Below, one piece after another: positions 6,791 to 16,243 of a stretch of DNA of 64,000 nucleotides. Position 1 is the stretch's first letter. Every line of letters begins with the position of its first letter. This DNA is from Oscillibacter sp. (GTDB lineage: Bacteria > Bacillota > Clostridia > Oscillospirales > Oscillospiraceae). The stretch is from contig DPPB01000012.1 in NCBI GenBank assembly GCA_003539495.1, positions 62,001-126,000 of the forward strand, in the 5' to 3' direction. The notes under the pieces are model-generated. The model did no database searches, had not been told where the DNA came from, and saw only the letters and a list, made by a program, of their open reading frames with translations. The position numbers were made by a program, and so were the translations under genes.

Positions 6791-8176
6791 ATGACACTGC
6801 ATCAGTATTTGGATACACTGAAAAATAAGACCGTTGCCGTGGTTGGCATCGGTGTGAGCAACACCCCATGGCTGCGGCGGCTGCTGCAGGAGGGAATCCG
6901 CGTCACCGCCTGCGATAAACGCAGCCGCGACGCCCTGGGCGCCCTGGCGGAGGAGCTGGAAAAGGCCGGCTGCCGCCTGCAGTTGGGGGAGAGCTACTTA
7001 CAGGGCCTAAATCAGGATGTGATCTTCCGCACCCCGGGGCTGCGGCCCGATGTGCCGGAGCTGCTGGCGGCTAAGACCCGGGGCAGCGAGATCACCTCGG
7101 AGATGGAGGTGTTTTTTGAGGTCTGTCCCTGCACACTCCTGGCCGTGACCGGGTCAGACGGAAAGACCACCACCACGACCATCATTGCAGAGCTCTTGAA
7201 GGCCGCCGGGAAAACCGTTCATGTGGGCGGCAACATCGGAAATCCCCTCTTGTGCCGGGCAGACGAGATGCACCCGGAGGACTATGCGGTGCTGGAGCTC
7301 TCCAGCTTCCAGCTGATGACCATGACCCATAGCCCCCACATTGCCGTGGTGACGAATCTGGCCCCCAACCATCTGGACATGCACAAGAGCATGGAGGAGT
7401 ATGTGGCGGCCAAGGAGAATATCTTCCGCTATCAATCCGCCGGGGATGTGGCCGTTTTCAATCTGGACAATGCCATTACCCGGGAGCAGGGGACCAGGGC
7501 CCCGGGGCACGTGCGCTATTTCAGCCGCCGGGAGGAGCCGGCAGACGGCGTGTTCCTGCGGGGCGAGGAAATCATCAGCCGCCATGACGGATGGGAACAG
7601 GTCATTATGACCACGGAGGATATTCGCCTGCCGGGCGTTCACAATGTAGAGAACTACATGGCCGCTATCGCCGCCGTGGACGGCCTGGTGCCCTATGAGG
7701 TGATCCGGAGGTTTGCCCGGGACTTTAACGGCGTGGAGCATCGCATCGAGCTGGTGCGGACCTATCATGGGGTGCGGTTCTACAACGATTCCATTGCCAG
7801 CAGCCCCTCCCGAACCATTGCTGGATTGCGCTCATTTAAGGAAAAGGTGATTTTGATCGCCGGCGGCTACGATAAGCACATCCCCTTTGACGTGCTGGGA
7901 CCGGAGGTGGTGGAGCGAGTGAAGCTGCTGGTGCTGTGCGGCGCCACGGCGGGAAAGATCCGTGCCGCTGTAGAGCAGGCGCCGGGATACAGACCGGGCC
8001 GCCCCGAGATTGTGGAGGTCATGCCCTTTGAAAAGGCGGTTTTGTACGCCCGGGACAAGGCACAAAGCGGAGACATTGTGACACTATCGCCGGCCTGTGC
8101 GGCCTTTGATCAGTTTAAAAACTTTGCCGAACGGGGCAAAACCTTCAAGGCTATTGTGAACGGCTGGGCGGAGTAA
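6791..8176 (+). CDS. murD: UDP-N-acetylmuramoyl-L-alanine--D-glutamate ligase
   Basis: 461 aa. Adds D-Glu to UDP-MurNAc-L-Ala in cytoplasmic peptidoglycan synthesis. N-terminal Rossmann-like domain (VVGIGVSN near residue 18), ATP-binding P-loop GSDGKTTTT (121-129), the central-domain motif NLAPNHLDMH, and the C-terminal ligase domain with DSIASSPSR. The upstream ATG at 6776 lies just before GGAGG (6778-6782), which is the ribosome-binding site for the ATG at 6791, so 6791 is chosen. It is outside any dcw cluster. It is followed by yunB and ligA, with murC at 21-23 kb. Confidence 0.95.
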   Translation: MTLHQYLDTLKNKTVAVVGIGVSNTPWLRRLLQEGIRVTACDKRSRDALGALAEELEKAGCRLQLGESYLQGLNQDVIFRTPGLRPDVPELLAAKTRGSEITSEMEVFFEVCPCTLLAVTGSDGKTTTTTIIAELLKAAGKTVHVGGNIGNPLLCRADEMHPEDYAVLELSSFQLMTMTHSPHIAVVTNLAPNHLDMHKSMEEYVAAKENIFRYQSAGDVAVFNLDNAITREQGTRAPGHVRYFSRREEPADGVFLRGEEIISRHDGWEQVIMTTEDIRLPGVHNVENYMAAIAAVDGLVPYEVIRRFARDFNGVEHRIELVRTYHGVRFYNDSIASSPSRTIAGLRSFKEKVILIAGGYDKHIPFDVLGPEVVERVKLLVLCGATAGKIRAAVEQAPGYRPGRPEIVEVMPFEKAVLYARDKAQSGDIVTLSPACAAFDQFKNFAERGKTFKAIVNGWAE

Positions 8177-8189
8177 CGGCGGACACGCA

Positions 8190-8216
8190 CCCTGCATACA
8201 CTGTATGCAGGGGGTG
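8190..8216 (+). promoter_or_regulatory. Hairpin over the yunB ribosome-binding site, with a sigma-E-like -10
   Basis: Arms ACCCTGCATACA and TGTATGCAGGGG/GT form a stem whose 3' arm runs into the GGGGGTG that should serve as the yunB ribosome-binding site. The same left arm contains CATACACT (8195-8202), an exact match to the sigma-E -10 CATACAnT. No clear -35 was found. It may be a sigma-E promoter, a structure masking translation, or simply the 3' hairpin of murD. Confidence 0.4.
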
Positions 8217-8222
8217 TGTGCT

Positions 8223-8918
8223 ATGCGTAGGCTTCGGTATGTCCGCTTATCCGGGAAGCAAAGAATTGCGGTTTGGCTTTCCATCGTTTTGATTTTGCTG
8301 CTGGTGGGCGCAGCGCTGATTGTGGTGCGCCTGCGGCCCATGGTCACGCGGCTTGCGGAGTCACGGACCACCAACCGGGTCAATCGCATGGTGGCCGATG
8401 CCGTCAGCGATGCTGTAGCCAGCGGACAGGTGGATTGCTCGGCACTCATTACCTTTGAGAAGGACAGCAGCGGCAAGGTGTCGGCTTTGCGGAGCAACAT
8501 GCCGGAGTTTAATCGGCTGCAATCTTTGATTTCCGATGCGGTGTTGGATCGACTGTCTGAGATGACGTCATTGGATCTGGCTATTCCTCTGGGTTCTTTG
8601 ACGGGTTCGAACCTGCTGGCGGGCCGGGGCCCGTACATCCGAGTGCGGACCCAATCGGTGGGCTCGGCCACAGCTAAGCTGCGCAATGCCCTGACGGCGG
8701 CGGGGATCAATCAGACCAAGCACCAGGTGCTGCTGGATGTGGAGGTGTATGTGACGGTCCTGCTGCCGGGCTTTGCCACCTCAGTGAAGGTGAACAACGA
8801 GCTGTGCGTGGCGGAAACGGTCATCGTGGGCAATGTGCCCCAGACGTATACCTACTTCAGTACCACCGAGGATAAGATAGAGGACTACGCGGACGAATAC
8901 ATCATGAACAATGGATAA
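8223..8918 (+). CDS. yunB: Sporulation protein YunB
   Basis: 231 aa. One N-terminal membrane segment (about residues 14-36) and then an extracytoplasmic domain with the features of the YunB family: TTNRVNRMVADAV near residue 52, IPLGSLTGSNLLAGRGP near 120, and QTKHQVLLDVEVYV near 165. YunB is a mother-cell, sigma-E-dependent protein in Bacillus whose exact role is unclear. The ATG at 8205 lies in the hairpin loop and has no ribosome-binding site. The ATG at 8223 follows GGGGGTG and is preferred. Its end overlaps the leader of ligA. Confidence 0.85.
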   Translation: MRRLRYVRLSGKQRIAVWLSIVLILLLVGAALIVVRLRPMVTRLAESRTTNRVNRMVADAVSDAVASGQVDCSALITFEKDSSGKVSALRSNMPEFNRLQSLISDAVLDRLSEMTSLDLAIPLGSLTGSNLLAGRGPYIRVRTQSVGSATAKLRNALTAAGINQTKHQVLLDVEVYVTVLLPGFATSVKVNNELCVAETVIVGNVPQTYTYFSTTEDKIEDYADEYIMNNG

Positions 8919-8931
8919 GGGGAGAGACAAC

Positions 8932-10902
8932 ATGGATTACCGCACGGAGATGAAGCAACTGCGGGATACGCTGAACGAAAATGCCCGGCTGTACTATACG
9001 CTGGACGCTTCTACCATGTCCGACTATGAATACGACCGACTGTATCGGCGGCTACAGGAGATGGAAAAGCAGCATCCGGAGGAGATCACGCCGGATTCGC
9101 CCACCCAGCGGGTGGGCGACGCTGTGCTGAACAATTTTGCGGCGGTGGCGCATCCCGTTCCGCTGGAGAGTCTGGAGGATGTGTTCGACAGCAATGAAGT
9201 GAAGGATTTTTTGGCCAAGGTGCTGGATACGCTGCCTCAGGCGGAATACAGCGTAGAACCAAAGGTGGACGGCCTGTCCGTGGCGCTGGAGTACCGGGAC
9301 GGCGTGTTCTTCCAGGGCGCCACCCGTGGCGACGGCCGGGTAGGGGAGGATGTAACGGGCAATCTGCGCACCATCCGATCTATTCCCATGGTGCTGCCGG
9401 AGAAGCTGCCCCGGCTCATCGTCCGGGGCGAGGTGTATATGGCTCGGTCGGTTTTTGAGGAGATCAACGAGCAGCTGGAGCTGGAGGGAAAGCCCTTGAT
9501 GGCCAATCCGCGGAATGCGGCGGCAGGCTCCCTGCGGCAGAAGGATCCCAGAATCTGTGCCCGGCGGAGGCTTGATATTGCGGTATTCAACCTACAGCTG
9601 GCGGAGGGACGACACTTTACAACCCACGCCGAGACCATAGACTATCTTGCTGCCCAGGGGTTTCCGGTGATCCCCCATGCGACGCTTTCCGACGCGGAGG
9701 AGATCCTGCGTCAGATCGAAAAGCTGGGGGACACAAGGATGGAGTTTCCCTTTGATATTGACGGAGCGGTTGTAAAGCTTAATAACTTGTCAGACCGCGA
9801 AATATTGGGAAGTACGGCCAAATGCCCAAAGTGGGCGGTGGCGTATAAATATCCGCCGGAGAAGAAGGAATCCAGGGTAATGGACATTGTGGTGCAGGTG
9901 GGACGCACAGGGGTGCTGACGCCTAAGGCCGTGCTGGAGCCGGTGCGCCTGGCAGGTACCACCGTGACCAACGCCACCCTGCACAACCAGGATTACATCA
10001 CGGAAAAGGACATCCGTATCGGTGACACGGTGGTGGTGCAGAAGGCGGGGGAAATCATCCCGGAGATCGTGTCGGTGGTCAGAGAGAAACGGCCCGAGGG
10101 CACCACAGCATATCATTTGCCCGAAACGTGCCCGGTGTGCGGCGCGCCGGTGGAGCGTGACCCGGACGGAGCGGCTATCCGCTGCACAGGCGCTGAATGC
10201 CCGGCTCAGCTGCTGCGCAACCTGATCCACTTTGCCTCTCGGGATGCCATGGATATCGATGGCGTCGGCCCGGCGGTGATGCGGCAGCTTATTGAGAGCG
10301 GGCTGGTATCCAATCCGGCGGATCTGTATGATCTGCGGGCAGAGCAGCTGGCCGACCTGGAGCGTATGGGCACAAAATCGGCACAAAACGCCGTGGACGC
10401 CATTGCCAAATCTAAGGAAAACGACCTATGGCGGCTGATCTTCGCCCTGGGTATCCGGCAGGTGGGAGCCAAGGCCGCCAAGATTTTGGCGGCACACTTT
10501 GGCAGCATGGAGGCATTGCGCCGGGCTGCGGCGGAGGAGCTGACGCAGATCGATGACGTGGGCGCGGTGACAGCGGATTATATCATCCGCTGGATGAGCA
10601 GCGATCAGGCGGTGGATCTGCTGGAGCGGCTGAAGGCGGCCGGTGTGAACATGGAGAGCCGGCAAAAGCTGGTGGACCGCCGCTTTGCTGGGATGACCTT
10701 TGTACTCACCGGGGCTCTGTCCCACTTTACCCGGGAGGAAGCCGGGGAGATGATCGAGCAGCGAGGAGGCAAGGCATCCGCCTCTGTTTCCAAGAAAACC
10801 ACCTATGTGGTGGCCGGGGAAAATGCCGGTTCCAAGCTGAAAAAGGCCCAGGAGCTGAACATTCCCGTGTTAAGTGAGGAGGAATTTTTAGCATTATTAT
10901 AA
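8932..10902 (+). CDS. ligA: NAD-dependent DNA ligase
   Basis: 656 aa. Joins Okazaki fragments using NAD. Domains in order: Ia domain at the N-terminus, adenylation domain with the nucleophile Lys in the motif EPKVDG (about residue 111), OB-fold, a four-Cys zinc finger (CPVCGAPV ... C ... C around 400-420), a helix-hairpin-helix region, and a BRCT domain at the end (about 580-656). The ATG at 8911 overlaps yunB and precedes GGGGAGAG. The ATG at 8932 has the right spacing. Full length, no anomalies. Confidence 0.97.
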   Translation: MDYRTEMKQLRDTLNENARLYYTLDASTMSDYEYDRLYRRLQEMEKQHPEEITPDSPTQRVGDAVLNNFAAVAHPVPLESLEDVFDSNEVKDFLAKVLDTLPQAEYSVEPKVDGLSVALEYRDGVFFQGATRGDGRVGEDVTGNLRTIRSIPMVLPEKLPRLIVRGEVYMARSVFEEINEQLELEGKPLMANPRNAAAGSLRQKDPRICARRRLDIAVFNLQLAEGRHFTTHAETIDYLAAQGFPVIPHATLSDAEEILRQIEKLGDTRMEFPFDIDGAVVKLNNLSDREILGSTAKCPKWAVAYKYPPEKKESRVMDIVVQVGRTGVLTPKAVLEPVRLAGTTVTNATLHNQDYITEKDIRIGDTVVVQKAGEIIPEIVSVVREKRPEGTTAYHLPETCPVCGAPVERDPDGAAIRCTGAECPAQLLRNLIHFASRDAMDIDGVGPAVMRQLIESGLVSNPADLYDLRAEQLADLERMGTKSAQNAVDAIAKSKENDLWRLIFALGIRQVGAKAAKILAAHFGSMEALRRAAAEELTQIDDVGAVTADYIIRWMSSDQAVDLLERLKAAGVNMESRQKLVDRRFAGMTFVLTGALSHFTREEAGEMIEQRGGKASASVSKKTTYVVAGENAGSKLKKAQELNIPVLSEEEFLALL

Positions 10903-10917
10903 TTTGTTATAAGATAT

Positions 10918-10948
10918 AATTACCGTGCCGTTTCGGCACGGTAATTTT
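10918..10948 (+). terminator. Terminator after ligA
   Basis: 12-bp perfect stem (AATTACCGTGCC with GGCACGGTAATT, 5-base loop) followed by TTTTG. Confidence 0.85.
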
Positions 10949-11012
10949 GTTGCTTTTTTATACAAAAATGGGCTTGGATGTTGGGAATAGTTCCAAATTT
11001 TATTGCTTCACA

Positions 11013-11040
11013 TTGACGTGAGAAAAGAAAGTGCTACAAT
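11013..11040 (+). promoter_or_regulatory. Promoter of nifJ
   Basis: TTGACG (11013-11018), 16-bp spacer, TACAAT (11035-11040). The expected start at about 11047 leaves a leader of some 75 bases with no obvious structure. Confidence 0.7.
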
Positions 11041-11122
11041 ATAAATTGTATTGTTACGAAACAGATTCGGACAAAGGGCTGGCCGGGTCTGCACCCTAAA
11101 AAGCCCAAGAGGAGGAAGTATA

Positions 11123-14100
11123 ATGAGTAAGATCATGAAGATCTGCGATGGTAACGAAGCGGCGGCCTATGTGGCGTATGCGTTCTCTGAAGTCGCAGCA
11201 ATTTACCCCATCACGCCATCTTCGCCTATGGCGGAGCATACGGATGAATGGTCCGCAAAGGGAAGAAAGAATATCTTCAATCAGCCTGTCCGCCTGGTGG
11301 AAATGCAATCTGAGGCCGGCGCATGCGGCGCTTGCCACGGTGCATTGGAGGCCGGCGCACTGGCCACCAGCTTCACCGCCTCCCAGGGCCTGATGCTGAT
11401 GATCCCCACCATGCACCGCATCTCCGGTGAGCGTCTGCCCGGTGTGCTGCATGTGGCATCCCGTACCGTGGGCACCCACGCATTCTCCATTTTCGGCGAT
11501 CATTCTGACGTGATGAACTGCCGCCAGACTGGATTTGCCATGCTGAACTCAGGCAGCGTGCAGGAGATCATGGACCTGGCCGGCGTGGCGCACCTGTCCG
11601 CTATCAAGGCCCGGATTCCCTTCCTGCATTTCTTTGATGGCTTCCGCACCAGCCACGAGATTCAGAAGGTGGAGGCCCTGGAATATGCTGATTTTGCCAA
11701 GCTGGTGGACTATGACGCCCTGGCCCGGTTCCGCGCCAACGCCTTGAACCCCGAGGATCCCCGGATGCGCTCCCTGGTGGATAACCCCGACATTTACTTC
11801 CAGCTCCGCGAGGCTAACAACAGCGACTATAACAAGCTGCCCGACATCGTGGAGGACTACATGGCGCAGATCTCCAAGCTGACAGGCCGGGAGTATCACC
11901 TCTTTAATTACTATGGCGCCCCTGATGCCGAGCGCGTCATCGTTGCTATGGGCTCTGTGGCCGGCTGCGTGCAGGAGACCGTGAAGTATCTGAACGACCG
12001 GGGTGAGAAGGTGGGCTTCCTGCAGGTGCATCTGTTCCGCCCGTTCTCTAAAAAGCATCTGCTGGCGGCTATGCCCAAGACCGTGAAAAAGGTGGCTGTA
12101 CTGGATCGCGTGAAGGAGATCGGCTCCATCGGCGAGCCCCTGTATGAGGATATCTGCGCTGCTTATATCAATGACAAGAACCGGCCCGAGATATTTGCCG
12201 GCCGCTACGGCCTGTCCAGCAAGGACACTACCCCTGCTCAGATTAAAGCCGTGTATGACAATCTCCTGCTGGATGAGCCCAAGAACCACTTCACCATCGG
12301 CATTGTGGACGATGTGACCAACCTGTCCCTGCCCCTGGGCCCGGCACTGAACTGCGAGCCGGAGGGCACCATTTCCTGCAAGTTCTGGGGCCTGGGCTCT
12401 GACGGTACCGTGGGTGCCAACAAGAACTCCATCAAGATCATCGGCGAGACCACTGATATGTACTGCCAGGCGTATTTTGAGTATGACACCAAGAAGTCCT
12501 TCGGCATCACCAAGAGCCACCTGCGCTTCGGCAAGAAGCCCATCAGCTCTACCTATTATGTGAGCCACGCAGATTTCATAGCCTGCCACAACCAAACGTA
12601 TCTGACCAAGTACGACATCATCTCCGAGCTGAAGCCCCATGGCAGCTTCCTGCTCAACTGCGAGTGGAGCGAGGATGAGCTGGAGCAGAAGATGCCCGGT
12701 GACATCCTGAAGTACATTGCCGAGAACGACATAAAATTCTATATCATTGACGCCAATAAGGAGTCCCAGGCTTTGGGTCTGGGCAACCGCTCCAACATGG
12801 TGCTGCAGGCAGCCTTCTTCAAGCTGGCCAATGTCATCCCCGTGGAGGACGCCGTGGAGCACATGAAGGATGCCGTGAAAAAGACCTACGGACTCAAGGG
12901 CGAGAAGATTGTGAACATGAACATCGCCGCCGTGGACGCCGGCATCAACGCCGTGAAGCAGGTGCAGGTGAAGGAGAGCTGGAAGAATCTCTCCGGCGCT
13001 GCTATCCAGCCGGCTCCCGCCGATGTGCCCGACATTATCAAGAACATCCTGGTGCCCATTAACGCCCAGAAGGGCGACCTGCTGCCGGTTTCCGCCTTTA
13101 AGGGCATGGAGGATGGCACCATGCCCTTGGGCACCTCCCAGTATGAAAAGCGCGGCATCGCCACACACCTGCCGGTGTGGGATTCCAGCGAGTGCATCCA
13201 GTGCAACATGTGCTCCTTTGTGTGCCCCCATGCGGTAATCCGCCCCTATCTGCTGGATGAGAAGGAGGCTGCTAATGCCCCCGCAGGGATGAATCTGGTG
13301 GACGCCAAGGGTCCCAAGATGGACGGTCTCAAGTACACCATGGGTGTATCCACCTTGGATTGCACCAGCTGTGGCAGCTGCGTTTCCTCCTGCCCCAAGA
13401 GCGGCAAGGCGTTGAAGATGGTTCCCACCCACGAGGTTTCCCTGGATCAGACAGGCTGGAAGTATCTGCAGACTCTGTCTGAAAAGAACGACCGCATCGA
13501 CAAGTTCACACTCAAGGGCAGCCAGCTGCGCCAGCCCCTGGTGGAGTTCAACGGTGCCTGCGCCGGCTGCGGCGAGACGCCCTACATCAAGCTCCTGACC
13601 CAGCTCTACGGCGACAAGATGTACCTGGCCAACGCCACCGGCTGCACCCAGGCCTGGGGCGCCGCTATGCCCTGCGTGCCTTACTGCAAGAATAAGGAAG
13701 GCAAGGGCGTGGCATGGTCCAACTCCCTGTTTGAAAACAACGCCGAGTTCTCCTATGGTATGTGCCTGGCCGTGAAGCAGCTGCGTGCTGCTGTGACGGA
13801 GTTCGTTAAGCAGCTGGACGGCATGACCCAGGATGCCGCCGTGAAGGCCGCCATCGCCAAATGGCTGGAGACCTATGACGACCTGGATGCCTCCTCCGTG
13901 GCTACCGACGAGCTGCTGGCCGTGCTGGAGAGCACCAAGTTCAGCGCTGAGGAGCAGGCTGTGGTGGCCGAGATCCTCAAGCGCCGCAAGGATATGTCCA
14001 AGAAGACCATGTGGATGTACGGCGGCGACGGCTGGGCCTACGACATCGGCTACGGCGGTCTGGATCATGTGTTCGCCATGGGCGAGGATGTGAACGTGCT

Positions 14101-14635
14101 GCTGGTAGATACCGAGGTGTACTCCAACACCGGCGGGCAGTCCTCTAAGGCTACTCCCGTGGGCGCTGTGGCCCAGTTCCAGGCCAGCGGCAAGAAAACT
14201 CGCAAGAAAGACCTGGGGCTGCTGCTGATGACCTACGACAATGTCTATGTGGCCCAGTGCTCCATGGGCGCTAATCCCAACCAGCTTATCAAGGCTATCA
14301 AGGAGGCCGAGGCGCACAAGGGCCCGTCCATCGTCATCTGCTATGCCCCCTGCATCAACCACGGCATTAAGAAGGGCATGAACAATGTCCAGCAGGAGAT
14401 GAAGGATGCTGTGAACTCCGGTTATTGGAACCTGTACCGCTACAGCCCCGAGACCAAGAAGTTCACTCTGGACTCCAAGGAGCCGTCCATGCCGCTGTAC
14501 GACTTCATGAAGGGTGAGGTACGCTACGCATCTTTGGAGCTGAGCTTCCCCGAGAACGCCAAGGCCCTGTTTAAGGATGCCGAGGAAGCTGCCAAGGAGA
14601 AGTACGAGTACTACAAGCGTAAGTCCGAAAACTAA
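11123..14635 (+). CDS. nifJ: Pyruvate:ferredoxin (flavodoxin) oxidoreductase
   Basis: 1170 aa, the standard single-chain form. Converts pyruvate and CoA to acetyl-CoA and CO2 with reduction of ferredoxin, the main entry to acetyl-CoA in anaerobic clostridia. The N-terminus has the domain I motif YPITPSSPMAE. Two 4Fe-4S motifs are seen in the middle (CIQCNMCSFVCPH and CTSCGSCVSSCPK), then a further Cys pair (CAGCGETPY), and the thiamine-diphosphate site GDGWAYDIGYGG with the following NTGGQ. The ATG at 11123 is preceded by GAGGAGG. A longer frame from 11051 begins at a TTG without such a site. Its own promoter and terminator make it a single-gene unit. Confidence 0.98.
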   Translation: MSKIMKICDGNEAAAYVAYAFSEVAAIYPITPSSPMAEHTDEWSAKGRKNIFNQPVRLVEMQSEAGACGACHGALEAGALATSFTASQGLMLMIPTMHRISGERLPGVLHVASRTVGTHAFSIFGDHSDVMNCRQTGFAMLNSGSVQEIMDLAGVAHLSAIKARIPFLHFFDGFRTSHEIQKVEALEYADFAKLVDYDALARFRANALNPEDPRMRSLVDNPDIYFQLREANNSDYNKLPDIVEDYMAQISKLTGREYHLFNYYGAPDAERVIVAMGSVAGCVQETVKYLNDRGEKVGFLQVHLFRPFSKKHLLAAMPKTVKKVAVLDRVKEIGSIGEPLYEDICAAYINDKNRPEIFAGRYGLSSKDTTPAQIKAVYDNLLLDEPKNHFTIGIVDDVTNLSLPLGPALNCEPEGTISCKFWGLGSDGTVGANKNSIKIIGETTDMYCQAYFEYDTKKSFGITKSHLRFGKKPISSTYYVSHADFIACHNQTYLTKYDIISELKPHGSFLLNCEWSEDELEQKMPGDILKYIAENDIKFYIIDANKESQALGLGNRSNMVLQAAFFKLANVIPVEDAVEHMKDAVKKTYGLKGEKIVNMNIAAVDAGINAVKQVQVKESWKNLSGAAIQPAPADVPDIIKNILVPINAQKGDLLPVSAFKGMEDGTMPLGTSQYEKRGIATHLPVWDSSECIQCNMCSFVCPHAVIRPYLLDEKEAANAPAGMNLVDAKGPKMDGLKYTMGVSTLDCTSCGSCVSSCPKSGKALKMVPTHEVSLDQTGWKYLQTLSEKNDRIDKFTLKGSQLRQPLVEFNGACAGCGETPYIKLLTQLYGDKMYLANATGCTQAWGAAMPCVPYCKNKEGKGVAWSNSLFENNAEFSYGMCLAVKQLRAAVTEFVKQLDGMTQDAAVKAAIAKWLETYDDLDASSVATDELLAVLESTKFSAEEQAVVAEILKRRKDMSKKTMWMYGGDGWAYDIGYGGLDHVFAMGEDVNVLLVDTEVYSNTGGQSSKATPVGAVAQFQASGKKTRKKDLGLLLMTYDNVYVAQCSMGANPNQLIKAIKEAEAHKGPSIVICYAPCINHGIKKGMNNVQQEMKDAVNSGYWNLYRYSPETKKFTLDSKEPSMPLYDFMKGEVRYASLELSFPENAKALFKDAEEAAKEKYEYYKRKSEN

Positions 14636-14659
14636 TCGCCTGATCTCTGCAGAAGTGCT

Positions 14660-14692
14660 GCGGGCGGGGCCTGAAAAACCCCGCCCGCTTTT
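14660..14692 (+). terminator. Terminator after nifJ
   Basis: Perfect 10-bp G+C stem (14660-14669 with 14679-14688) followed by TTTT. Confidence 0.85.
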
Positions 14693-14714
14693 CCTTAGAT
14701 TTCCTGTTAAAGCA

Positions 14715-14743
14715 TTGACAAAGTGGTAGGAAAGTGATAAAAT
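14715..14743 (+). promoter_or_regulatory. Promoter of the CoA-transferase gene
   Basis: Consensus TTGACA (14715-14720), 17-bp spacer, TAAAAT (14738-14743), 36 bases before the start codon. Confidence 0.8.
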
Positions 14744-14779
14744 TAACAATGTAAAATAATTAAGAGAGGCGAAGAAGCT

Positions 14780-16129
14780 ATGGCCATTCCGTTTGATTAT
14801 TCAGCTGAATATAAACGTAAGCTCTGCACTCCCGATGAAGCGGCGAGAGTCGTCAAGAGCGGAGACTGGATTGACATTTCCATGGGCGGCGCTTTTCCGT
14901 CTTTGATGGATGCCGCTATTGCCCGGCGCAAGGACGAGCTGCGGGGTGTGAAGGTGAGAGGGTACCTAATCTTTCAGCCTATTCAAATGGTGGAGAGCGA
15001 CCCTACCCGGGAGCACTTTATTTATAACAGCTGGCACTTGTCCGGCTATGAACGCAAGCTCTGTGACCGGGGCCTGTGCAATTTTATCCCCATGGTGTTC
15101 CGTAATTTGGGCTGGTATTACACCCAGTTCCTCACGGTGAACGTGGCCATCATGTGTGTGACGCCCATGAATGAGCATGGGTATTTCAACTTCTCTGTCA
15201 GCAATGCCTCGGCCCGCGCAGTGCTGGATAAGGCGGATATTGTGATCCTGGAAGTGAATGAGAATCTGCCATGGGTCTATGGCGGCCAGGATGAATGTAT
15301 CCACATCAGTGATGTAAACATGATCGTGGAGGGCGAGCATAGCCCACTGCCCAATGTGAAATCTCCTGCAGCCTCTGAGGCGGAGATGAAAATCGCTGAA
15401 TTTGTGGTGCAGAACATGGCAGACGGCTCAACGCTGCAGCTGGGCATCGGCTCGCTGCCCAACGCCGTGGGGCAGATGATTGCTAAGAGCGACTTGAGGG
15501 ACTTAGGTATCCATACGGAGATGCTGTGCGACTCCTATTTGGATATGTACAAGGCCGGAAAGATTACCAATAATAAGAAAACTCTGGACCGGTATAAGAG
15601 CGTTTTCGGTTTGGCCCTGGGTTCCCAGGACCTATACGATTGGATCCGTGAGAATCCGGGGGTAGTTACTTACCCGATTTCTTACTGCAATAATGCGTCT
15701 GTGGTGAGCCAGCTGGACAATTTCGTGTCTATCAACAACTGTATCTCCGTGGACCTGTATGGACAAATCTGTGCCGAGAGCTCCGGCATTCGACAGATCA
15801 GCGGAACCGGAGGCCAGCTGGACTTTTTGGAGGCGGCGGCAGTTTCCCGGGGTGGCAAGGCGTTTATCTGCCTGACATCGTCCTTTACCAATAAGCAGGG
15901 AGAGATGGTTTCCCGCATCAATCCTACACTGGTCACCGGTGATGTGGTCACAGATCCGCGCAGCTTGGCCTATTACATCGTCACCGAGTACGGCGGTGTG
16001 AATTTGGTGGGCTGCAGCACCTGGGAGCGAGCAGAAAAGCTGATTTCCGTGGCGCACCCGGCATTCCGGGAGGAGCTGATTGCTGCAGCGGAAAAGCAGG
16101 GCATTTGGATCCGGTCTAACAGACGGTAA
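14780..16129 (+). CDS. Acyl-CoA:acetate CoA-transferase, butyryl-CoA type
   Basis: 449 aa, family I CoA-transferase of the acetyl-CoA hydrolase/4-hydroxybutyrate CoA-transferase group. In gut butyrate producers such enzymes (But) move CoA from butyryl-CoA to acetate in the last step of butyrate formation. The C-terminal half shows the catalytic Glu context GQICAESSGIRQISGTGGQ (about residues 325-343) and the glycine-rich CoA-binding stretch LQLGIGSLPNAV (about 217-228). Sequence alone does not separate butyryl-CoA from 4-hydroxybutyrate or propionyl-CoA preference, so the substrate is inferred from the nearby nifJ and ptb genes. GAGAGGCG precedes the ATG. Single-gene unit with its own promoter and terminator. 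Confidence 0.85.
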   Translation: MAIPFDYSAEYKRKLCTPDEAARVVKSGDWIDISMGGAFPSLMDAAIARRKDELRGVKVRGYLIFQPIQMVESDPTREHFIYNSWHLSGYERKLCDRGLCNFIPMVFRNLGWYYTQFLTVNVAIMCVTPMNEHGYFNFSVSNASARAVLDKADIVILEVNENLPWVYGGQDECIHISDVNMIVEGEHSPLPNVKSPAASEAEMKIAEFVVQNMADGSTLQLGIGSLPNAVGQMIAKSDLRDLGIHTEMLCDSYLDMYKAGKITNNKKTLDRYKSVFGLALGSQDLYDWIRENPGVVTYPISYCNNASVVSQLDNFVSINNCISVDLYGQICAESSGIRQISGTGGQLDFLEAAAVSRGGKAFICLTSSFTNKQGEMVSRINPTLVTGDVVTDPRSLAYYIVTEYGGVNLVGCSTWERAEKLISVAHPAFREELIAAAEKQGIWIRSNRR

Positions 16130-16143
16130 TACATAACAGCCAT

Positions 16144-16175
16144 AAAAAAACCGCGGCAGATGCCGCGGTTTTTTA
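16144..16175 (+). terminator. Terminator after the CoA-transferase gene
   Basis: 11-bp stem AAACCGCGGCA with TGCCGCGGTTT, 2-base loop, flanked by A and T runs, so it could act in both directions. Confidence 0.85.
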
Positions 16176-16179
16176 TGGT

Positions 16180-16208
16180 TTGCATCAGTGGAATAAATAT
16201 GATAAAAT
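16180..16208 (+). promoter_or_regulatory. Promoter of the polyferredoxin gene
   Basis: TTGCAT (16180-16185), 17-bp spacer, TAAAAT (16203-16208), 36 bases before the preferred start. Confidence 0.6.
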
Positions 16209-16243
16209 ATAAAAGGAATAGTAATGAGGGAGAGGATATTCCT

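Noticed and set aside
11549..14749. 1066-aa minus-strand frame opposite nifJ
   Set aside because: Antisense shadow of a G+C-rich gene with low-complexity Gly/His/Leu content; nifJ is unambiguous on the plus strand.
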